This document shows, in pieces, positions 32,209 to 41,410 of a stretch of DNA of 64,000 nucleotides. This DNA is from an uncultured Bacteroidales bacterium (GTDB lineage Bacteria > Bacteroidota > Bacteroidia > Bacteroidales > UBA932). Below the pieces are notes generated by a model, which made no database searches, was not told the origin of the DNA, and saw only the letters and a list, made by a program, of their open reading frames with translations. The stretch lies in assembly GCA_900316955.1 (NCBI GenBank), contig ONEX01000011.1, positions 1 to 64,000 on the forward strand, given 5' to 3'. The translations under genes were made by a program, and so were the position numbers. Position 1 is the first letter of the stretch. Every line of letters starts with the position of its first letter.

Positions 32209-33161
32209 AGTGAAGCCAACGCCGTGAGCACCCGCTCCGGCGTTGCGTCTTTCAGGAGAACGGTCTTCTCCGCATCCAGCAGATAGATGGATGGAATCCC
32301 GCGGACATTGTAGATGAGGTCCGTGCGGATGCTGTAGTTGTGGTCGTACCCGTTGATCCAGGTGGCGGGATATTCGGGGATGTGGGCCCGCCAGTCATCG
32401 ATTTCCTGGTCGATGTACACATCCACGACCTGCAGCCGCCCGGAGGCGATGAGCGCCGAGACTTCCGGGGTCGATTCCATGTCCTCCATGATTTCCTGGC
32501 AGGCCTGGCAGCCGGGATTGCCGAAAATGAGCACGGTGTACTCCGCCTTCACGCCGTAGAGCGTCCGCACCCGGCCGCGGGTGTCGGTGAAGGAGAAGTC
32601 CGCCGCCGGCGTACCCACGCGGTTCAGGCTGCACATCCGGGCGTCCCATTCATAGCCCATCCGGTAGCCGTTGTCGATGAGGTCCGACTTGCCCAGCCGG
32701 TCCACGAAATAGAAATACAGGTCCTCGTTGCGGACCGGGGAGTTTGGATCGTAGAGGTAATGCCGCGTCAGGCGGCCCAGCTCCTCGAACACGTTGGAAT
32801 CCGGATACTTCCGCTCGAAGGCGTCGACCCGGTCATAGAGGCGGCCGACCGACCGGGCGCCCGCGTCCGCCGGCAGTTCGCCGAGCAGCGACGCGAACAG
32901 GCCCATCTGCGACTCCACCACCTGCTTCGGCACGCCATTGACCGTCGCGGAGTCGCAGGCGTACACATCCGTGGTGTCCGTGAAGCGGTCCCAGAAGTGG
33001 CCGGCCGCGAAGGCGGCGCGCTCCTGCCGGTCCGTGTACATGGACGGGACCTCCACCGCCGGGAACTCCCGCCGGGCCGAAGCGTCCGCGGCGGTTTTCC
33101 CGCCCCGGGGCCCGCAGGCGCAGAGGATTGCGAACGAGAACAATATCAAATACTTGCGCAT
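32205..33161 (-). CDS. DUF5106/thioredoxin-like lipoprotein
   Basis: A 318-residue envelope protein with a lipoprotein signal (YLILFSFAILCAC, Cys near residue 16). Residues about 40-165 fit the DUF5106 region found ahead of thioredoxin folds in Bacteroidota. Residues about 175-318 are a TlpA/thioredoxin-like domain with the redox motif CQAC in GNPGCQACQEI and the cis-Pro segment RGIPSIYLLD. The CQAC pair is intact, so a disulfide reductase or isomerase role on the periplasmic side is plausible. ATG 33161 is preferred over the TTG at 33170. It is divergent from the large outer-membrane protein. Confidence 0.85.
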   Translation of the reverse strand: MRKYLILFSFAILCACGPRGGKTAADASARREFPAVEVPSMYTDRQERAAFAAGHFWDRFTDTTDVYACDSATVNGVPKQVVESQMGLFASLLGELPADAGARSVGRLYDRVDAFERKYPDSNVFEELGRLTRHYLYDPNSPVRNEDLYFYFVDRLGKSDLIDNGYRMGYEWDARMCSLNRVGTPAADFSFTDTRGRVRTLYGVKAEYTVLIFGNPGCQACQEIMEDMESTPEVSALIASGRLQVVDVYIDQEIDDWRAHIPEYPATWINGYDHNYSIRTDLIYNVRGIPSIYLLDAEKTVLLKDATPERVLTALASL

Positions 33162-33181
33162 TCTCTTCAAAGATGGTCACA

Positions 33182-33209
33182 CAAAGTTACGAAAAAATGG
33201 TTAGTTTTG
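33182..33209. promoter_or_regulatory. divergent promoters flanking 33.2 kb
   Basis: On the minus strand TAACTTTG (33189-33182) serves the thioredoxin-like gene. On the plus strand TAGTTTTG (33202-33209) ends 4 bases before the ATG at 33214, so that mRNA should be leaderless or nearly so. Confidence 0.55.
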
Positions 33210-33213
33210 TAGT

Positions 33214-36200
33214 ATGAAGCTTTTCCGGACACTTCTCCTCGCCGCGGGCCTGCTGGCCGGGACCACCGCCTCGGCCCAGTTCTTCCAGGCCGGGTCGGAC
33301 CCATTCAGCCGCTGGTCCGAGATGGGCACGGAGCATTACCGCATCATTTATCCCCGGGGCCTGGATTCCCTGGCGCGGGCCTACGTCATAGACCTGGAAA
33401 AATGGCAGCCGACGGTGGGCGCGAGCGCCGGCCTGGCGCCCGGCAGCCTGCAATGGGGCCGGACGCCGGTGATCCTGCACCCCTGGCACCCGTATTCCAA
33501 CGGCTCCGTGGCCTGGGCCCCGAAGCGGATGGACCTGTACACCCATCCCGAGGCCTACGGCCCGTACCCCCAGTCCTGGATGACGCAGCTCACGGTCCAT
33601 GAGTCCCGCCACGTGGCGCAGATGCAGCTGTCCTACCGGCGGCCCTTCAAGTGGGTCAATTACCTGGTGGGCGAGATGTGGACCGGCGCCGTGAGCGCTT
33701 TCTATACCCCGCCCGTGTTCCTGGAAGGCGACGCCGTCGTCGCGGAAACCGCCCTCACGGCGGCCGGCCGCGGGCGCAACACCGACTTCCTGAACTACTA
33801 CCACCTCGCCTTCGACAACGGGGACTGGCGGGACTGGTACAAGTGGACCTACGGCTCGTTCAAGAAAGCCGGACCCGATTATTACACAGTCGGTTACATG
33901 ACCGTCGCCGGCATGCGGTATTTCTATGACCAGCCTTCGTTCACGGCCGATTATTTCGATTACGTCACGAAGCGCCCCTTCCCGGTCGCCAGGCTCCAGA
34001 ACTATGTCAAGCGCGTCTCCGGGCAGCCCTTCAAGAAGACTTTCCAAGGCATCATGGAGGGCTTCCACGAAATCTGGGAACAGGAAGAGGATGCCCGCGC
34101 GCCATTTATGGAGATGGTGCAAGTCACGAAGAAACACGCGTACGCCACCGATTATTCGAACGGCTCCTGGGTCGATAATGAATACCTCGCGATCAAGGAG
34201 GGAAAAGACCTGGCGCCCCGGCTGGTCCGGATCAATGTGGACGGCTCCGAAGACGACCTCGGCGCCTTCGCCTCCAACACCAGTTCCCTCAACCCCGGCG
34301 TGCACCGCCTGTTCTGGAGCGAGACCGTTCCCGGCAAGCGCTGGACCCTGGACGGAAAGTCCATCATCCGGTCGCTGGAGCACAGCGGGAAACGGCGGAA
34401 TCTCACGACCGAAGGCCGGCTGTACAATCCGCAGCCGGGCCCTGGCGGCATCGCCACGGTCGAATACCCCGTCGAGGGCGGCAGCAACCTCGTGATCATC
34501 AGCGAGTTCGACGGGAAACTGCGCACGCGCATCCCGGCCCCGCCGGGCGTCGAGCTGGCGGACCCGGCCTGGGTGGACAGCACCATCTACTGCCTGGCCG
34601 TGAACGACGAGGGGTACAGCATCTGGCGAAGGGACGAGTCTCAGTGGACCTGCGTCCTGGAGCCCACGCTCCAGGAAATCGAGAACCTGGAGGGGGAGAA
34701 CCAGGTGCTGGACTTCGTGAGTGACCGCAACGGCGTAAAGGAGCTGTACCGGTACGACCCGGCCACGGGGCGCGCCTGGCAGCTGACGAACTCGCGCTAC
34801 GGCGGCACGGACTACTTCTGGCACGACGGCGAGCTCTGGTTCAATTCCATCACGCCGGAGGGCAGCGCCATCTTCAAGGCCACGCCGCCGGAGCCGGTGG
34901 AAGTGGACATCCGGAAGGTCCACAAGTACCGCGTGGCGGAGAAGCTGGCGGAGCAGGAAAGGGCGCTGCTCGGGGAGATTCCGGGTCAAGCCCGGAATGA
35001 GGAAAAGGATGCCCGGAATGAGGCAAAGGGTGCCCGGAATGAGGCAAAGGATGCTCGGAATGAGGTTTCCGTAAGCGACCCCAAGCCATACCACAAGGTG
35101 CCGCATCTGGTGAAGTTCCATTCGTGGGCGCCGTTGTATTTCGACTATGACGCCATTTCGTCCATGAGCGGCGACTTCTCGTATGACACGGCGTCGCCAG
35201 GCCTCATCGGCCTGTTCCAGAATGATCTGGGGACCGCGTGGGGCACCGTGGGGTATTCCGCGCATCCGGATGCGGACAAGCCCTCCGAATGGCGGCATTC
35301 CGGGCACGTCCAGTTCACCTACACGGGCCTGTATCCCGTCCTGGAGGCCGGGTTCGACCTCTACGACAAAGGTACCGGCCAATATGGTTTCCAACGCCGC
35401 CTGTACGCGGACAAAGTCGGCTATGCCGCCACCCGCAAGGACGTCGACGGCCCCTACTGGAACGCCCATCTCACCGCCTACATCCCGTTCCGCCACAGCC
35501 GGAGCGGCCTCCAGCGCGGATGGGTGCCGCAGGTGAGCTGGAGCATCTCCAACAACCTGTTCGACAACGGGACGACGGAGCTGAAAATGACGGAGGACCT
35601 CGTCCACGACGGCGCGCACCCCGCCCTCGTCGGCTACGAGCCCGGGACCAACCGGCCGATGCAGTCTCTCCGCGGTTCCGTCCGCGGCTACATCATGCTC
35701 CCGACCGCGGACAGCCAGGTCTATCCCCGCTGGGGCTTCGGCGCCGAAGCGGGCGCCAGCCTCCGCCCCGGCCTCTCGAAGATCTACACCCCGCTCGCCT
35801 ACGCCTATCTGTACGGCTATCTGCCCGGGTTCACCCGGACCCAGGGCCTCCGGCTCACCGCCCTCGCCCAGGTCCAGCTGCCCACGGGCGCGCCGTTCGG
35901 CGAGAACACCGTCCAGATCATGCCGCGCGGGTTCACCTCGGCCGAGGCCCGCACGGTCGCCCGCGCTTCCGACGGCCAGCTCCGCCTGACGGCCGAGTAC
36001 GCGGTCCCGATCTACGTGGGCGACATCTCCTGGTTCTCCCCCGTGGCCTACATCAGCCATTTCCTCCTGATTCCGCACGTGGACTGGACCGGATTCGAGG
36101 TCGCGGCGGACGGGAAGGGGAAGAAGACCGCGTACACGTCCCTCATGAGCGCCGGCGCGGATTTCACCGTGGAACTGGGCAACCTGGCCTGGGTCCCCTA

Positions 36201-36324
36201 CCCCTGCTCGATCGGCGTTTCCGCCTCCTGGCTCGGCGGCCCGTACTTCAAAACCCTGGCAAAATCGGCCGAGGAAGGCCGCAAGCCCTACTACGTAGGA
36301 CTTGTCTTCAGCTTCGACATCTGA
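33214..36324 (+). CDS. outer-membrane protein with HExxH metallopeptidase-like, propeller-like and barrel regions
   Basis: A 1036-residue exported protein (signal MKLFRTLLLAAGLLAGTTASAQ). Residues about 25-290 resemble a gluzincin (Peptidase MA-like): H129-E130-x-x-H133, with a downstream glutamate in FLEGDAVVAE (E171 or E178). Residues about 310-600 contain repeated short beta segments like a TolB propeller. Residues about 640-1036 look like an outer-membrane beta-barrel ending VGLVFSFDI. Residues about 588-620 (IPGQARNE followed by ARNEAKD repeats) come from a DNA repeat inserted in frame. It is a paralogue of the 42573-45605 protein. Activity is untested; the domain calls are my reading of motifs and strand pattern. 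Confidence 0.8.
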   Translation: MKLFRTLLLAAGLLAGTTASAQFFQAGSDPFSRWSEMGTEHYRIIYPRGLDSLARAYVIDLEKWQPTVGASAGLAPGSLQWGRTPVILHPWHPYSNGSVAWAPKRMDLYTHPEAYGPYPQSWMTQLTVHESRHVAQMQLSYRRPFKWVNYLVGEMWTGAVSAFYTPPVFLEGDAVVAETALTAAGRGRNTDFLNYYHLAFDNGDWRDWYKWTYGSFKKAGPDYYTVGYMTVAGMRYFYDQPSFTADYFDYVTKRPFPVARLQNYVKRVSGQPFKKTFQGIMEGFHEIWEQEEDARAPFMEMVQVTKKHAYATDYSNGSWVDNEYLAIKEGKDLAPRLVRINVDGSEDDLGAFASNTSSLNPGVHRLFWSETVPGKRWTLDGKSIIRSLEHSGKRRNLTTEGRLYNPQPGPGGIATVEYPVEGGSNLVIISEFDGKLRTRIPAPPGVELADPAWVDSTIYCLAVNDEGYSIWRRDESQWTCVLEPTLQEIENLEGENQVLDFVSDRNGVKELYRYDPATGRAWQLTNSRYGGTDYFWHDGELWFNSITPEGSAIFKATPPEPVEVDIRKVHKYRVAEKLAEQERALLGEIPGQARNEEKDARNEAKGARNEAKDARNEVSVSDPKPYHKVPHLVKFHSWAPLYFDYDAISSMSGDFSYDTASPGLIGLFQNDLGTAWGTVGYSAHPDADKPSEWRHSGHVQFTYTGLYPVLEAGFDLYDKGTGQYGFQRRLYADKVGYAATRKDVDGPYWNAHLTAYIPFRHSRSGLQRGWVPQVSWSISNNLFDNGTTELKMTEDLVHDGAHPALVGYEPGTNRPMQSLRGSVRGYIMLPTADSQVYPRWGFGAEAGASLRPGLSKIYTPLAYAYLYGYLPGFTRTQGLRLTALAQVQLPTGAPFGENTVQIMPRGFTSAEARTVARASDGQLRLTAEYAVPIYVGDISWFSPVAYISHFLLIPHVDWTGFEVAADGKGKKTAYTSLMSAGADFTVELGNLAWVPYPCSIGVSASWLGGPYFKTLAKSAEEGRKPYYVGLVFSFDI
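34975..35070. repeat. in-frame repeat with 21-bp tandem units
   Basis: The GAGATTCCGGGTCAAGCCCG unit known from 14.2 and 58.5 kb is followed by tandem 21-bp units at 34990-35010, 35011-35031, 35032-35052 and a partial unit from 35053. Each unit encodes ARNE(A/E)K(D/G). Because 21 is a multiple of three, expansion keeps the frame open. Confidence 0.8.
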
Positions 36325-36344
36325 GTTTTTCGGGAAATTATTCC

Positions 36345-36352
36345 TATATTTG
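36345..36352 (+). promoter_or_regulatory. promoter of the PpiC-like/surA/ostA-like run
   Basis: TATATTTG ends 6 bases before the ATG at 36359, implying a leader of only 2-3 nt. It follows the stop of the preceding gene by about 20 bases. A -33 TTG is not clear. Confidence 0.55.
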
Positions 36353-36358
36353 TGGGCT

Positions 36359-37219
36359 ATGAAGAAATGTGCGCTTCTCATCGCCCTCCTGGCCGTATCG
36401 TGCCAGATGGTGCACCGGGTGACGGACTCGGCCGCCGAGCTGTTCGGCGACGCCGTGGTCGCGCGCGTCGGCGACCACCGGCTGATGCGGTCGAAACTGG
36501 CGGAATACATCCCCGCCGGCGTGTCGTCCGAGGACAGCCTGGGGCTCGCGCAGCAGTACATCAAGGCCTGGGCGGAGGAGCTCCTGTTCCTGGACATGGC
36601 GGAATCCCGCCTCTCCAAGGAAGAACAAGACGTGTCCAAGGAACTGGAGGAATACCGCCGCACGCTGCTGAAGTACCGCTATGAGGAGCGTTACATCAAC
36701 GAAAGGCTGGACACCCTCATCTCCGACGAGGACGTCCGCAACTACTACCAGGAGCACACGGACAAGTTCCTCGTGGACCGTCCCCTCCTGAAAACGCGCT
36801 ACATGGTCATCCCGGCGGACTCCCGCAGCCTCAAGAAGATCAAGGAGCTGATGAGTTCGGACGACGCGATGGACGCCATCGCCGCCGACAGCCTGGCCTT
36901 CACGGCCGCCCTGCGGTACGTGGACAGCTCGGACAGCTGGATGGACGCCATCCTGCTGGCCCGGGAGCTGGGCACGGACGAGGTGTCCATGATGAAGGCC
37001 CTGAAGGGCCGGTCCATCGAGATGAAGGGCGACGACGGCAATCTCCGGGTGGCCTGGGTGGTGGACATCGTGCAGAAAGGGAGCCCCGCGCCGCTGGATT
37101 ACTGCGCGGAACGCATCAAAGATATCCTCTTAAGCGCCCGGAAACACGAATTGGTGTCCGGTTTGGAACAAGACTTGCTGAAGGATGCGCTTGGCAAAGG
37201 AAAGTTTGTCATCTATTGA
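36359..37219 (+). CDS. SurA/PpiC-like periplasmic folding lipoprotein
   Basis: A 286-residue protein with a lipoprotein signal (MKKCALLIALLAVSC, Cys15). The SurA-type N-terminal chaperone helices follow: DAVVARVGDHRLMRSKLAEYIP and a long helical stretch with SDEDVRNYYQEHTDKF. The parvulin domain at about 140-230 is poorly conserved, so isomerase activity is doubtful. ATG 36359 is chosen because the upstream frame reads through the promoter. It is 18 bases ahead of surA and presumably cotranscribed. Probable role: escorting outer-membrane proteins. Confidence 0.82.
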   Translation: MKKCALLIALLAVSCQMVHRVTDSAAELFGDAVVARVGDHRLMRSKLAEYIPAGVSSEDSLGLAQQYIKAWAEELLFLDMAESRLSKEEQDVSKELEEYRRTLLKYRYEERYINERLDTLISDEDVRNYYQEHTDKFLVDRPLLKTRYMVIPADSRSLKKIKELMSSDDAMDAIAADSLAFTAALRYVDSSDSWMDAILLARELGTDEVSMMKALKGRSIEMKGDDGNLRVAWVVDIVQKGSPAPLDYCAERIKDILLSARKHELVSGLEQDLLKDALGKGKFVIY

Positions 37220-37237
37220 AATTGGTAATTTGTTGAT

Positions 37238-38614
37238 ATGAAGTTCAGATTTATCGTCTTCGCAGCGGCCCTGTTCCTGACGACGGGCCTTTCCGCCCAG
37301 AAGTACCCGGGCGGGCTCGTGGACAAGACCGTCGCCGTCGTCGGCAACGAAGTGATCCTGGTCTCGGACATCGAGAGCGAGGTGCAGCAGATGCAGGCCC
37401 AGGGCCGGTCCTCCGACCGGGACATGCGCTGCAACATCCTGGAACGGATGATGGAGAACAAGATTTTCCTGATGCAGGCCCGCATCGACTCCCTCACCGT
37501 CAATTACGACATGGTGGACGGCGAGCTCAACAACCGCGTGGACCAGTACCGCACCTACCTGGGCGGCGACGAAGAGCTGGAGAAATACTTCGGCAAGCCC
37601 CTCTACAAGCTGCGCCAGGAATGGCGGCAGCTCTTCGAGGACCAGAGCCTGATCCAGTCGGAGCAGGCCGAGATCGCGAACCGCATCCCGGAGGTGACCC
37701 CCTACGACGTCCAGCAGTTCCTGGACACCGTGTCGGTGGAGGACCTGCCCATGGTCCCGATCAAGTACCAGCTGAGCCAGATCTGCGTCTATCCCGACCG
37801 CGAGGCGGCCGCGATGGCCGTCAAGGAGCGCCTCCTGTCCCTGCGTGAGCGCGTGATCAACGGCGAGAAGTTCGCCACCCTCGCCCGCATCTACTCCGAG
37901 GATCCCGGCAGCGCCCGCCGCGGCGGCGAGCTGGGCATGGCTTCCAAGTCCATCTTCTGGCCGGCCTTCTCCGATGCGGCGATGGCCCTGCGCCCGGGCG
38001 TGATCTCCCAGATCGTGGAGACCCCGGACGGCTACCACATCATCGAAGTCATCGAGAAGAAGGGCGACATGTTCAACGCCCGGCACATCCTCCTCAAGCC
38101 GCAGTACACGTCCGAGGACCGCGAGAAGGCCTTCTCCCGCCTGGACAGCCTCCGCACCAAGATCCTGGACGGCGAGATCAAGTTCAACCTCGCCGCGCGC
38201 TTCTTCTCCGAGGACCCGGCCACCCGCACCAACGGCGGCCAGATGGCGGACCCGGCCACCGGCTCCTCCTACTTCGAGATCGACCAGCTCAAGCCGGCCG
38301 ACTATGCGGCCATCCAGGAGCTGAAGGAGGGCGAGATCTCCGAGCCCGTGGAGTCCACCGACAACGAGGGCTACCAGCAGGGCCGCAACGGCAACACCGT
38401 GTACAAGATCATCCGCGTGGACAAGATCGTCCCGGCCCATCCCGCCTCGTTCACGAACGACTATACCGAGCTGCAGGGCCGCGTGCGGGCGCAGCGGCAG
38501 ATGCAGGCCATCGACGAGTTCCTCGAGAAGAAGATCAAGGAGACCTACATCGTGATCGACCCGATGTACAAGGAGTGCTCCTTCGGCCGGGAAATCTGGA
38601 GCGAAAAGTTCTGA
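37238..38614 (+). CDS. surA: SurA-like peptidyl-prolyl cis-trans isomerase
   Basis: A 458-residue periplasmic chaperone with signal peptide (MKFRFIVFAAALFLTTGLSAQ). The N-terminal chaperone domain (about 28-165) starts DKTVAVVGNEVILVSDIESE. Two parvulin domains follow: the first at about 170-275 (LARIYSEDPGSARRGGELG) and the second at about 278-400 (ARHILLKPQYTSEDREKA). It helps fold outer-membrane barrels after export. It lies between the PpiC-like lipoprotein gene and the OstA-like gene, 7 bases from the latter, which suggests joint expression of barrel folding and LPS transport functions. Confidence 0.93.
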   Translation: MKFRFIVFAAALFLTTGLSAQKYPGGLVDKTVAVVGNEVILVSDIESEVQQMQAQGRSSDRDMRCNILERMMENKIFLMQARIDSLTVNYDMVDGELNNRVDQYRTYLGGDEELEKYFGKPLYKLRQEWRQLFEDQSLIQSEQAEIANRIPEVTPYDVQQFLDTVSVEDLPMVPIKYQLSQICVYPDREAAAMAVKERLLSLRERVINGEKFATLARIYSEDPGSARRGGELGMASKSIFWPAFSDAAMALRPGVISQIVETPDGYHIIEVIEKKGDMFNARHILLKPQYTSEDREKAFSRLDSLRTKILDGEIKFNLAARFFSEDPATRTNGGQMADPATGSSYFEIDQLKPADYAAIQELKEGEISEPVESTDNEGYQQGRNGNTVYKIIRVDKIVPAHPASFTNDYTELQGRVRAQRQMQAIDEFLEKKIKETYIVIDPMYKECSFGREIWSEKF

Positions 38615-38621
38615 CAGGCTC

Positions 38622-41342
38622 GTGCGGCGGACGCTCGCATATCTCTTCCTGACGGCGCTGTCCCTCCTGGGGGCGGCGGCCGTTCCTGTCCTGGCCCAGG
38701 ACAAGAAAGACTCGCTGGTGACCCTGGTAAGCGCGAAGTCGGCCCAGCTCATCGAGCGGAACGGCGAGAGCTTCCGCAAGGTCACGGGCCCGGCGCGTTT
38801 CCTGCATAACAACACGTACCTCCTGTGCGACTCGGCCCTGTGGAACGTGACGACGAACATCATTGACGCCGTCGGCCACGTCCAGATCATCCAGGACCGC
38901 ACCCGCCTGAGCTCCGGCTCCCTGCAGTACGTGGTGGACGACGACCTCGCGAAGTTCCGCGGCGGCCTCGTCCAGCTGGAGGACAAGGACAAGAACACCC
39001 TGCGCACCCGCTACCTGGACTACAACACCAAGGACTCCGTCGCCATCTTCCAGAACGGCGCGTCCATGCGCGACAAGGACGGCCAGGTGATCGAGAGCCT
39101 GTACGGCTCCTACGACTCGAAGGCCAGCCTGTTCGTCTTCAACGACCAGGTGAACATGTACATGGACACCACCTTCGTGAAGACGTCCCGCCTGGAATAC
39201 CGCAGCGACATCAATACCGCGTACTTCGGCTACGGAACCGACATGTGGCAGGACGACAACATGCTGTCCGCCAACGACGGCTGGTACGACCGCGACCGGG
39301 AGCTGTTCTTCTTCCGGCGGAACGTACACCTGCTCACGAAGGACCAGGAAACCTGGTCCGACACGCTGTACTATCACCGGAAGGTGAACAACGTGGAGAT
39401 GATGGGGCAGGTGGAGCTGATGGACACGACACGGAATGTCTTCGCCCTGGCAGGCCGCATGGAATACATGGACTCCCTGTCCCGCGTGAAGATGACCGTC
39501 ACCCCGGCGGTGATGAGCATCGACGAGGACGAGAAGACCGCCAAGCGGGACACCGTCTGGTTCGGCGCCGATACGATCCTGTACCGCGGCATCAAACGGC
39601 ATCTGGTGGACTCCCTGTGGAAAGTCGAGGCCGACAAGCGGCTCAAGGACCTCGCGGGGGACCCGGTGACCGAATACCGCCGGAAGGCCGCGGAAGCAGC
39701 CGCCAAGGCGGCTGCGGAGGCCGAGAAGGACAACCCGAACGCCGCGGGCCGCGACCGCGGGCCGGGCGGAGGGCCCGGCGGCAAGGGCAAGGCGGGAAAG
39801 CCCGCCGGGAAGCCGCCGGTAACGCCCGGCGAGTCCGGCGGGGCGCCGGCGGACACCACCGCCCCCGCCAAGAAACCCTCGCCGGCCGATTCGGTGGCCG
39901 CCACGCCGCCGCCCGTGGACACGAGCCGGCTCTCGTTCATCTGGGCGACCAGCCGGGTGAAACTGTTCCGCGACGACATGCAGATGTCGTGCGACTCCCT
40001 GGTCTATTACGACCTGGATTCCCTGGTCCGGCTGTACCGCGATCCGCTCGTGTTCAGCGACGGGAACCGCCAGTATGCGGCCGACAGCATCTACCTCGTC
40101 ATCAAGGACCGCCGGGCGGACCGGGCGCGGCTGATGTCCAACGCCTTCATCACCACCCAGGAAGACACCATCTGCTATGACCAGATCAAGGGCGCCGAGA
40201 TGATGGCCTACTTCGACACCACCCGCACGCTCCGGCGTTTCGACGCCCTGGGCGGCGCCACGGCGCTGTTCTTCCTGACGGAGAACAACGCGCTCGCGAC
40301 GGTGAACAAGGTCGAGTCCAAGATGCTGTACGCCCTCTTCGACCAGGGTAACCTGGACAAGATCTACTATTTCGACAACGCGAAGAACGACGCCTACCCC
40401 GTGGTCCAGCTGCCGGCGGAGGAGCGCTACATGAAGGGTTTCCGGTGGGAGCCGGGGCGCCGGCCGAAGGGTGGCTTCGACATCACGCCGCTGGTCCCCC
40501 GCAAGAGCCAGCGCACCTCTTACCTGGCGCGCCCGCATGCCCAGTTCAAGGAGACGGAGGTCTATTTCCCCGGCCATATCAAGCAGATCTACAAGGATAT
40601 CGCCTACCGCGACTCGATGGAGGTCGTCAAGGCGCGGCAACCCAAGGAGAAGCCCGCCGCCCCGACGGCGCCCCAGGATACGACCGTGACTCTCGTCGAT
40701 ACGACCGCCACGCCGCCGGCCCTTTCCGCGGCGGACGAAGCCTTGCGCAACGAGCTGGATTCGATGGCCGAAACGCCCCCCGCGCGGGATTCGCTCGGTA
40801 CGGCGACGAGGCAGAAGCCTCCTGTGACAACGCCCCAACGGGATACGGTAGCGACGAAGCCGGCGCTAGAGAACGACGTCGAGCAGGAGCAGCCGTCCCC
40901 CGAGACCGTGCTGGATCCGCAGACCCGGAAGAAGGAGGCGGAAAAGGCCCGGAAGGCCGAAGAAAAAGCTGCCCGGAAGGCCGAGAAGGCCCGGATCGCC
41001 GCCGAAAAGCGGGCGAAGAAAGAGGCTAAGTGGGCCGAGCAGGACCAGAAATACCAGGAGAAACAGGAAGCCAAGAAGCAGCGGAAACTCGAGAAGGAGC
41101 GCAAGAAGAAGATGCGCATCCTGAAGAACCTGGAAAAGAAAGCGCAGAAGGAGCGCCTGATCTTCGAGCGCTACCTGGAGCAGGAGCGCGAGCGCGCCGA
41201 GAAGAAGGCGGCCCGTGAAGCGGAAAAAGCATCCCGCGAGGCGGAGAAAGCCGCCCGGAAGGCGGAGCGACAGGAGGACGGAGCGGAAGAGGACGTCCAG
41301 GATTCGTCGTCAAAAAAAGGCCTTTCGTCTAAAACCCGGTAA
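38622..41342 (+). CDS. OstA-like LPS transport protein with long charged C-terminal helix
   Basis: A 906-residue exported protein starting with GTG (38622), with signal MRRTLAYLFLTALSLLGAAAVPVLAQ. Residues about 30-330 and 440-560 carry LptA/OstA-like beta-jellyroll repeats (FLHNNTYLLCDSALWNVTTNIIDAVGHVQI and similar), as in the OstA-like family of Bacteroidota. These form the periplasmic LPS bridge. A Pro/Ala/Gly-rich linker lies at about 345-435. Residues about 765-890 are an extreme Lys/Glu/Arg/Ala stretch likely to be a single long alpha helix. It is placed directly after surA. It is not the outer-membrane LptD barrel itself, as no barrel follows. Confidence 0.85.
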   Translation: MRRTLAYLFLTALSLLGAAAVPVLAQDKKDSLVTLVSAKSAQLIERNGESFRKVTGPARFLHNNTYLLCDSALWNVTTNIIDAVGHVQIIQDRTRLSSGSLQYVVDDDLAKFRGGLVQLEDKDKNTLRTRYLDYNTKDSVAIFQNGASMRDKDGQVIESLYGSYDSKASLFVFNDQVNMYMDTTFVKTSRLEYRSDINTAYFGYGTDMWQDDNMLSANDGWYDRDRELFFFRRNVHLLTKDQETWSDTLYYHRKVNNVEMMGQVELMDTTRNVFALAGRMEYMDSLSRVKMTVTPAVMSIDEDEKTAKRDTVWFGADTILYRGIKRHLVDSLWKVEADKRLKDLAGDPVTEYRRKAAEAAAKAAAEAEKDNPNAAGRDRGPGGGPGGKGKAGKPAGKPPVTPGESGGAPADTTAPAKKPSPADSVAATPPPVDTSRLSFIWATSRVKLFRDDMQMSCDSLVYYDLDSLVRLYRDPLVFSDGNRQYAADSIYLVIKDRRADRARLMSNAFITTQEDTICYDQIKGAEMMAYFDTTRTLRRFDALGGATALFFLTENNALATVNKVESKMLYALFDQGNLDKIYYFDNAKNDAYPVVQLPAEERYMKGFRWEPGRRPKGGFDITPLVPRKSQRTSYLARPHAQFKETEVYFPGHIKQIYKDIAYRDSMEVVKARQPKEKPAAPTAPQDTTVTLVDTTATPPALSAADEALRNELDSMAETPPARDSLGTATRQKPPVTTPQRDTVATKPALENDVEQEQPSPETVLDPQTRKKEAEKARKAEEKAARKAEKARIAAEKRAKKEAKWAEQDQKYQEKQEAKKQRKLEKERKKKMRILKNLEKKAQKERLIFERYLEQERERAEKKAAREAEKASREAEKAARKAERQEDGAEEDVQDSSSKKGLSSKTR

Positions 41343-41348
41343 GGCTTT

Positions 41349-41378
41349 TTGTACCTTGGACAAAAATCTCTATCTTTG
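41349..41378 (+). promoter_or_regulatory. promoter of the 41411 gene
   Basis: TTG (41349-41351), 19 nt, TATCTTTG (41371-41378): a consensus Bacteroidota promoter beginning 7 bases after the stop of the OstA-like gene. Confidence 0.75.
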
Positions 41379-41410
41379 TCCGGAACAGAACAAACCAATA
41401 CCACACCGAT

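Noticed and set aside
33187..36663. 1158-codon open frame antisense to the outer-membrane protein
   Set aside because: Same high-GC shadow effect; no recognisable features and it overlaps real genes on the other strand.
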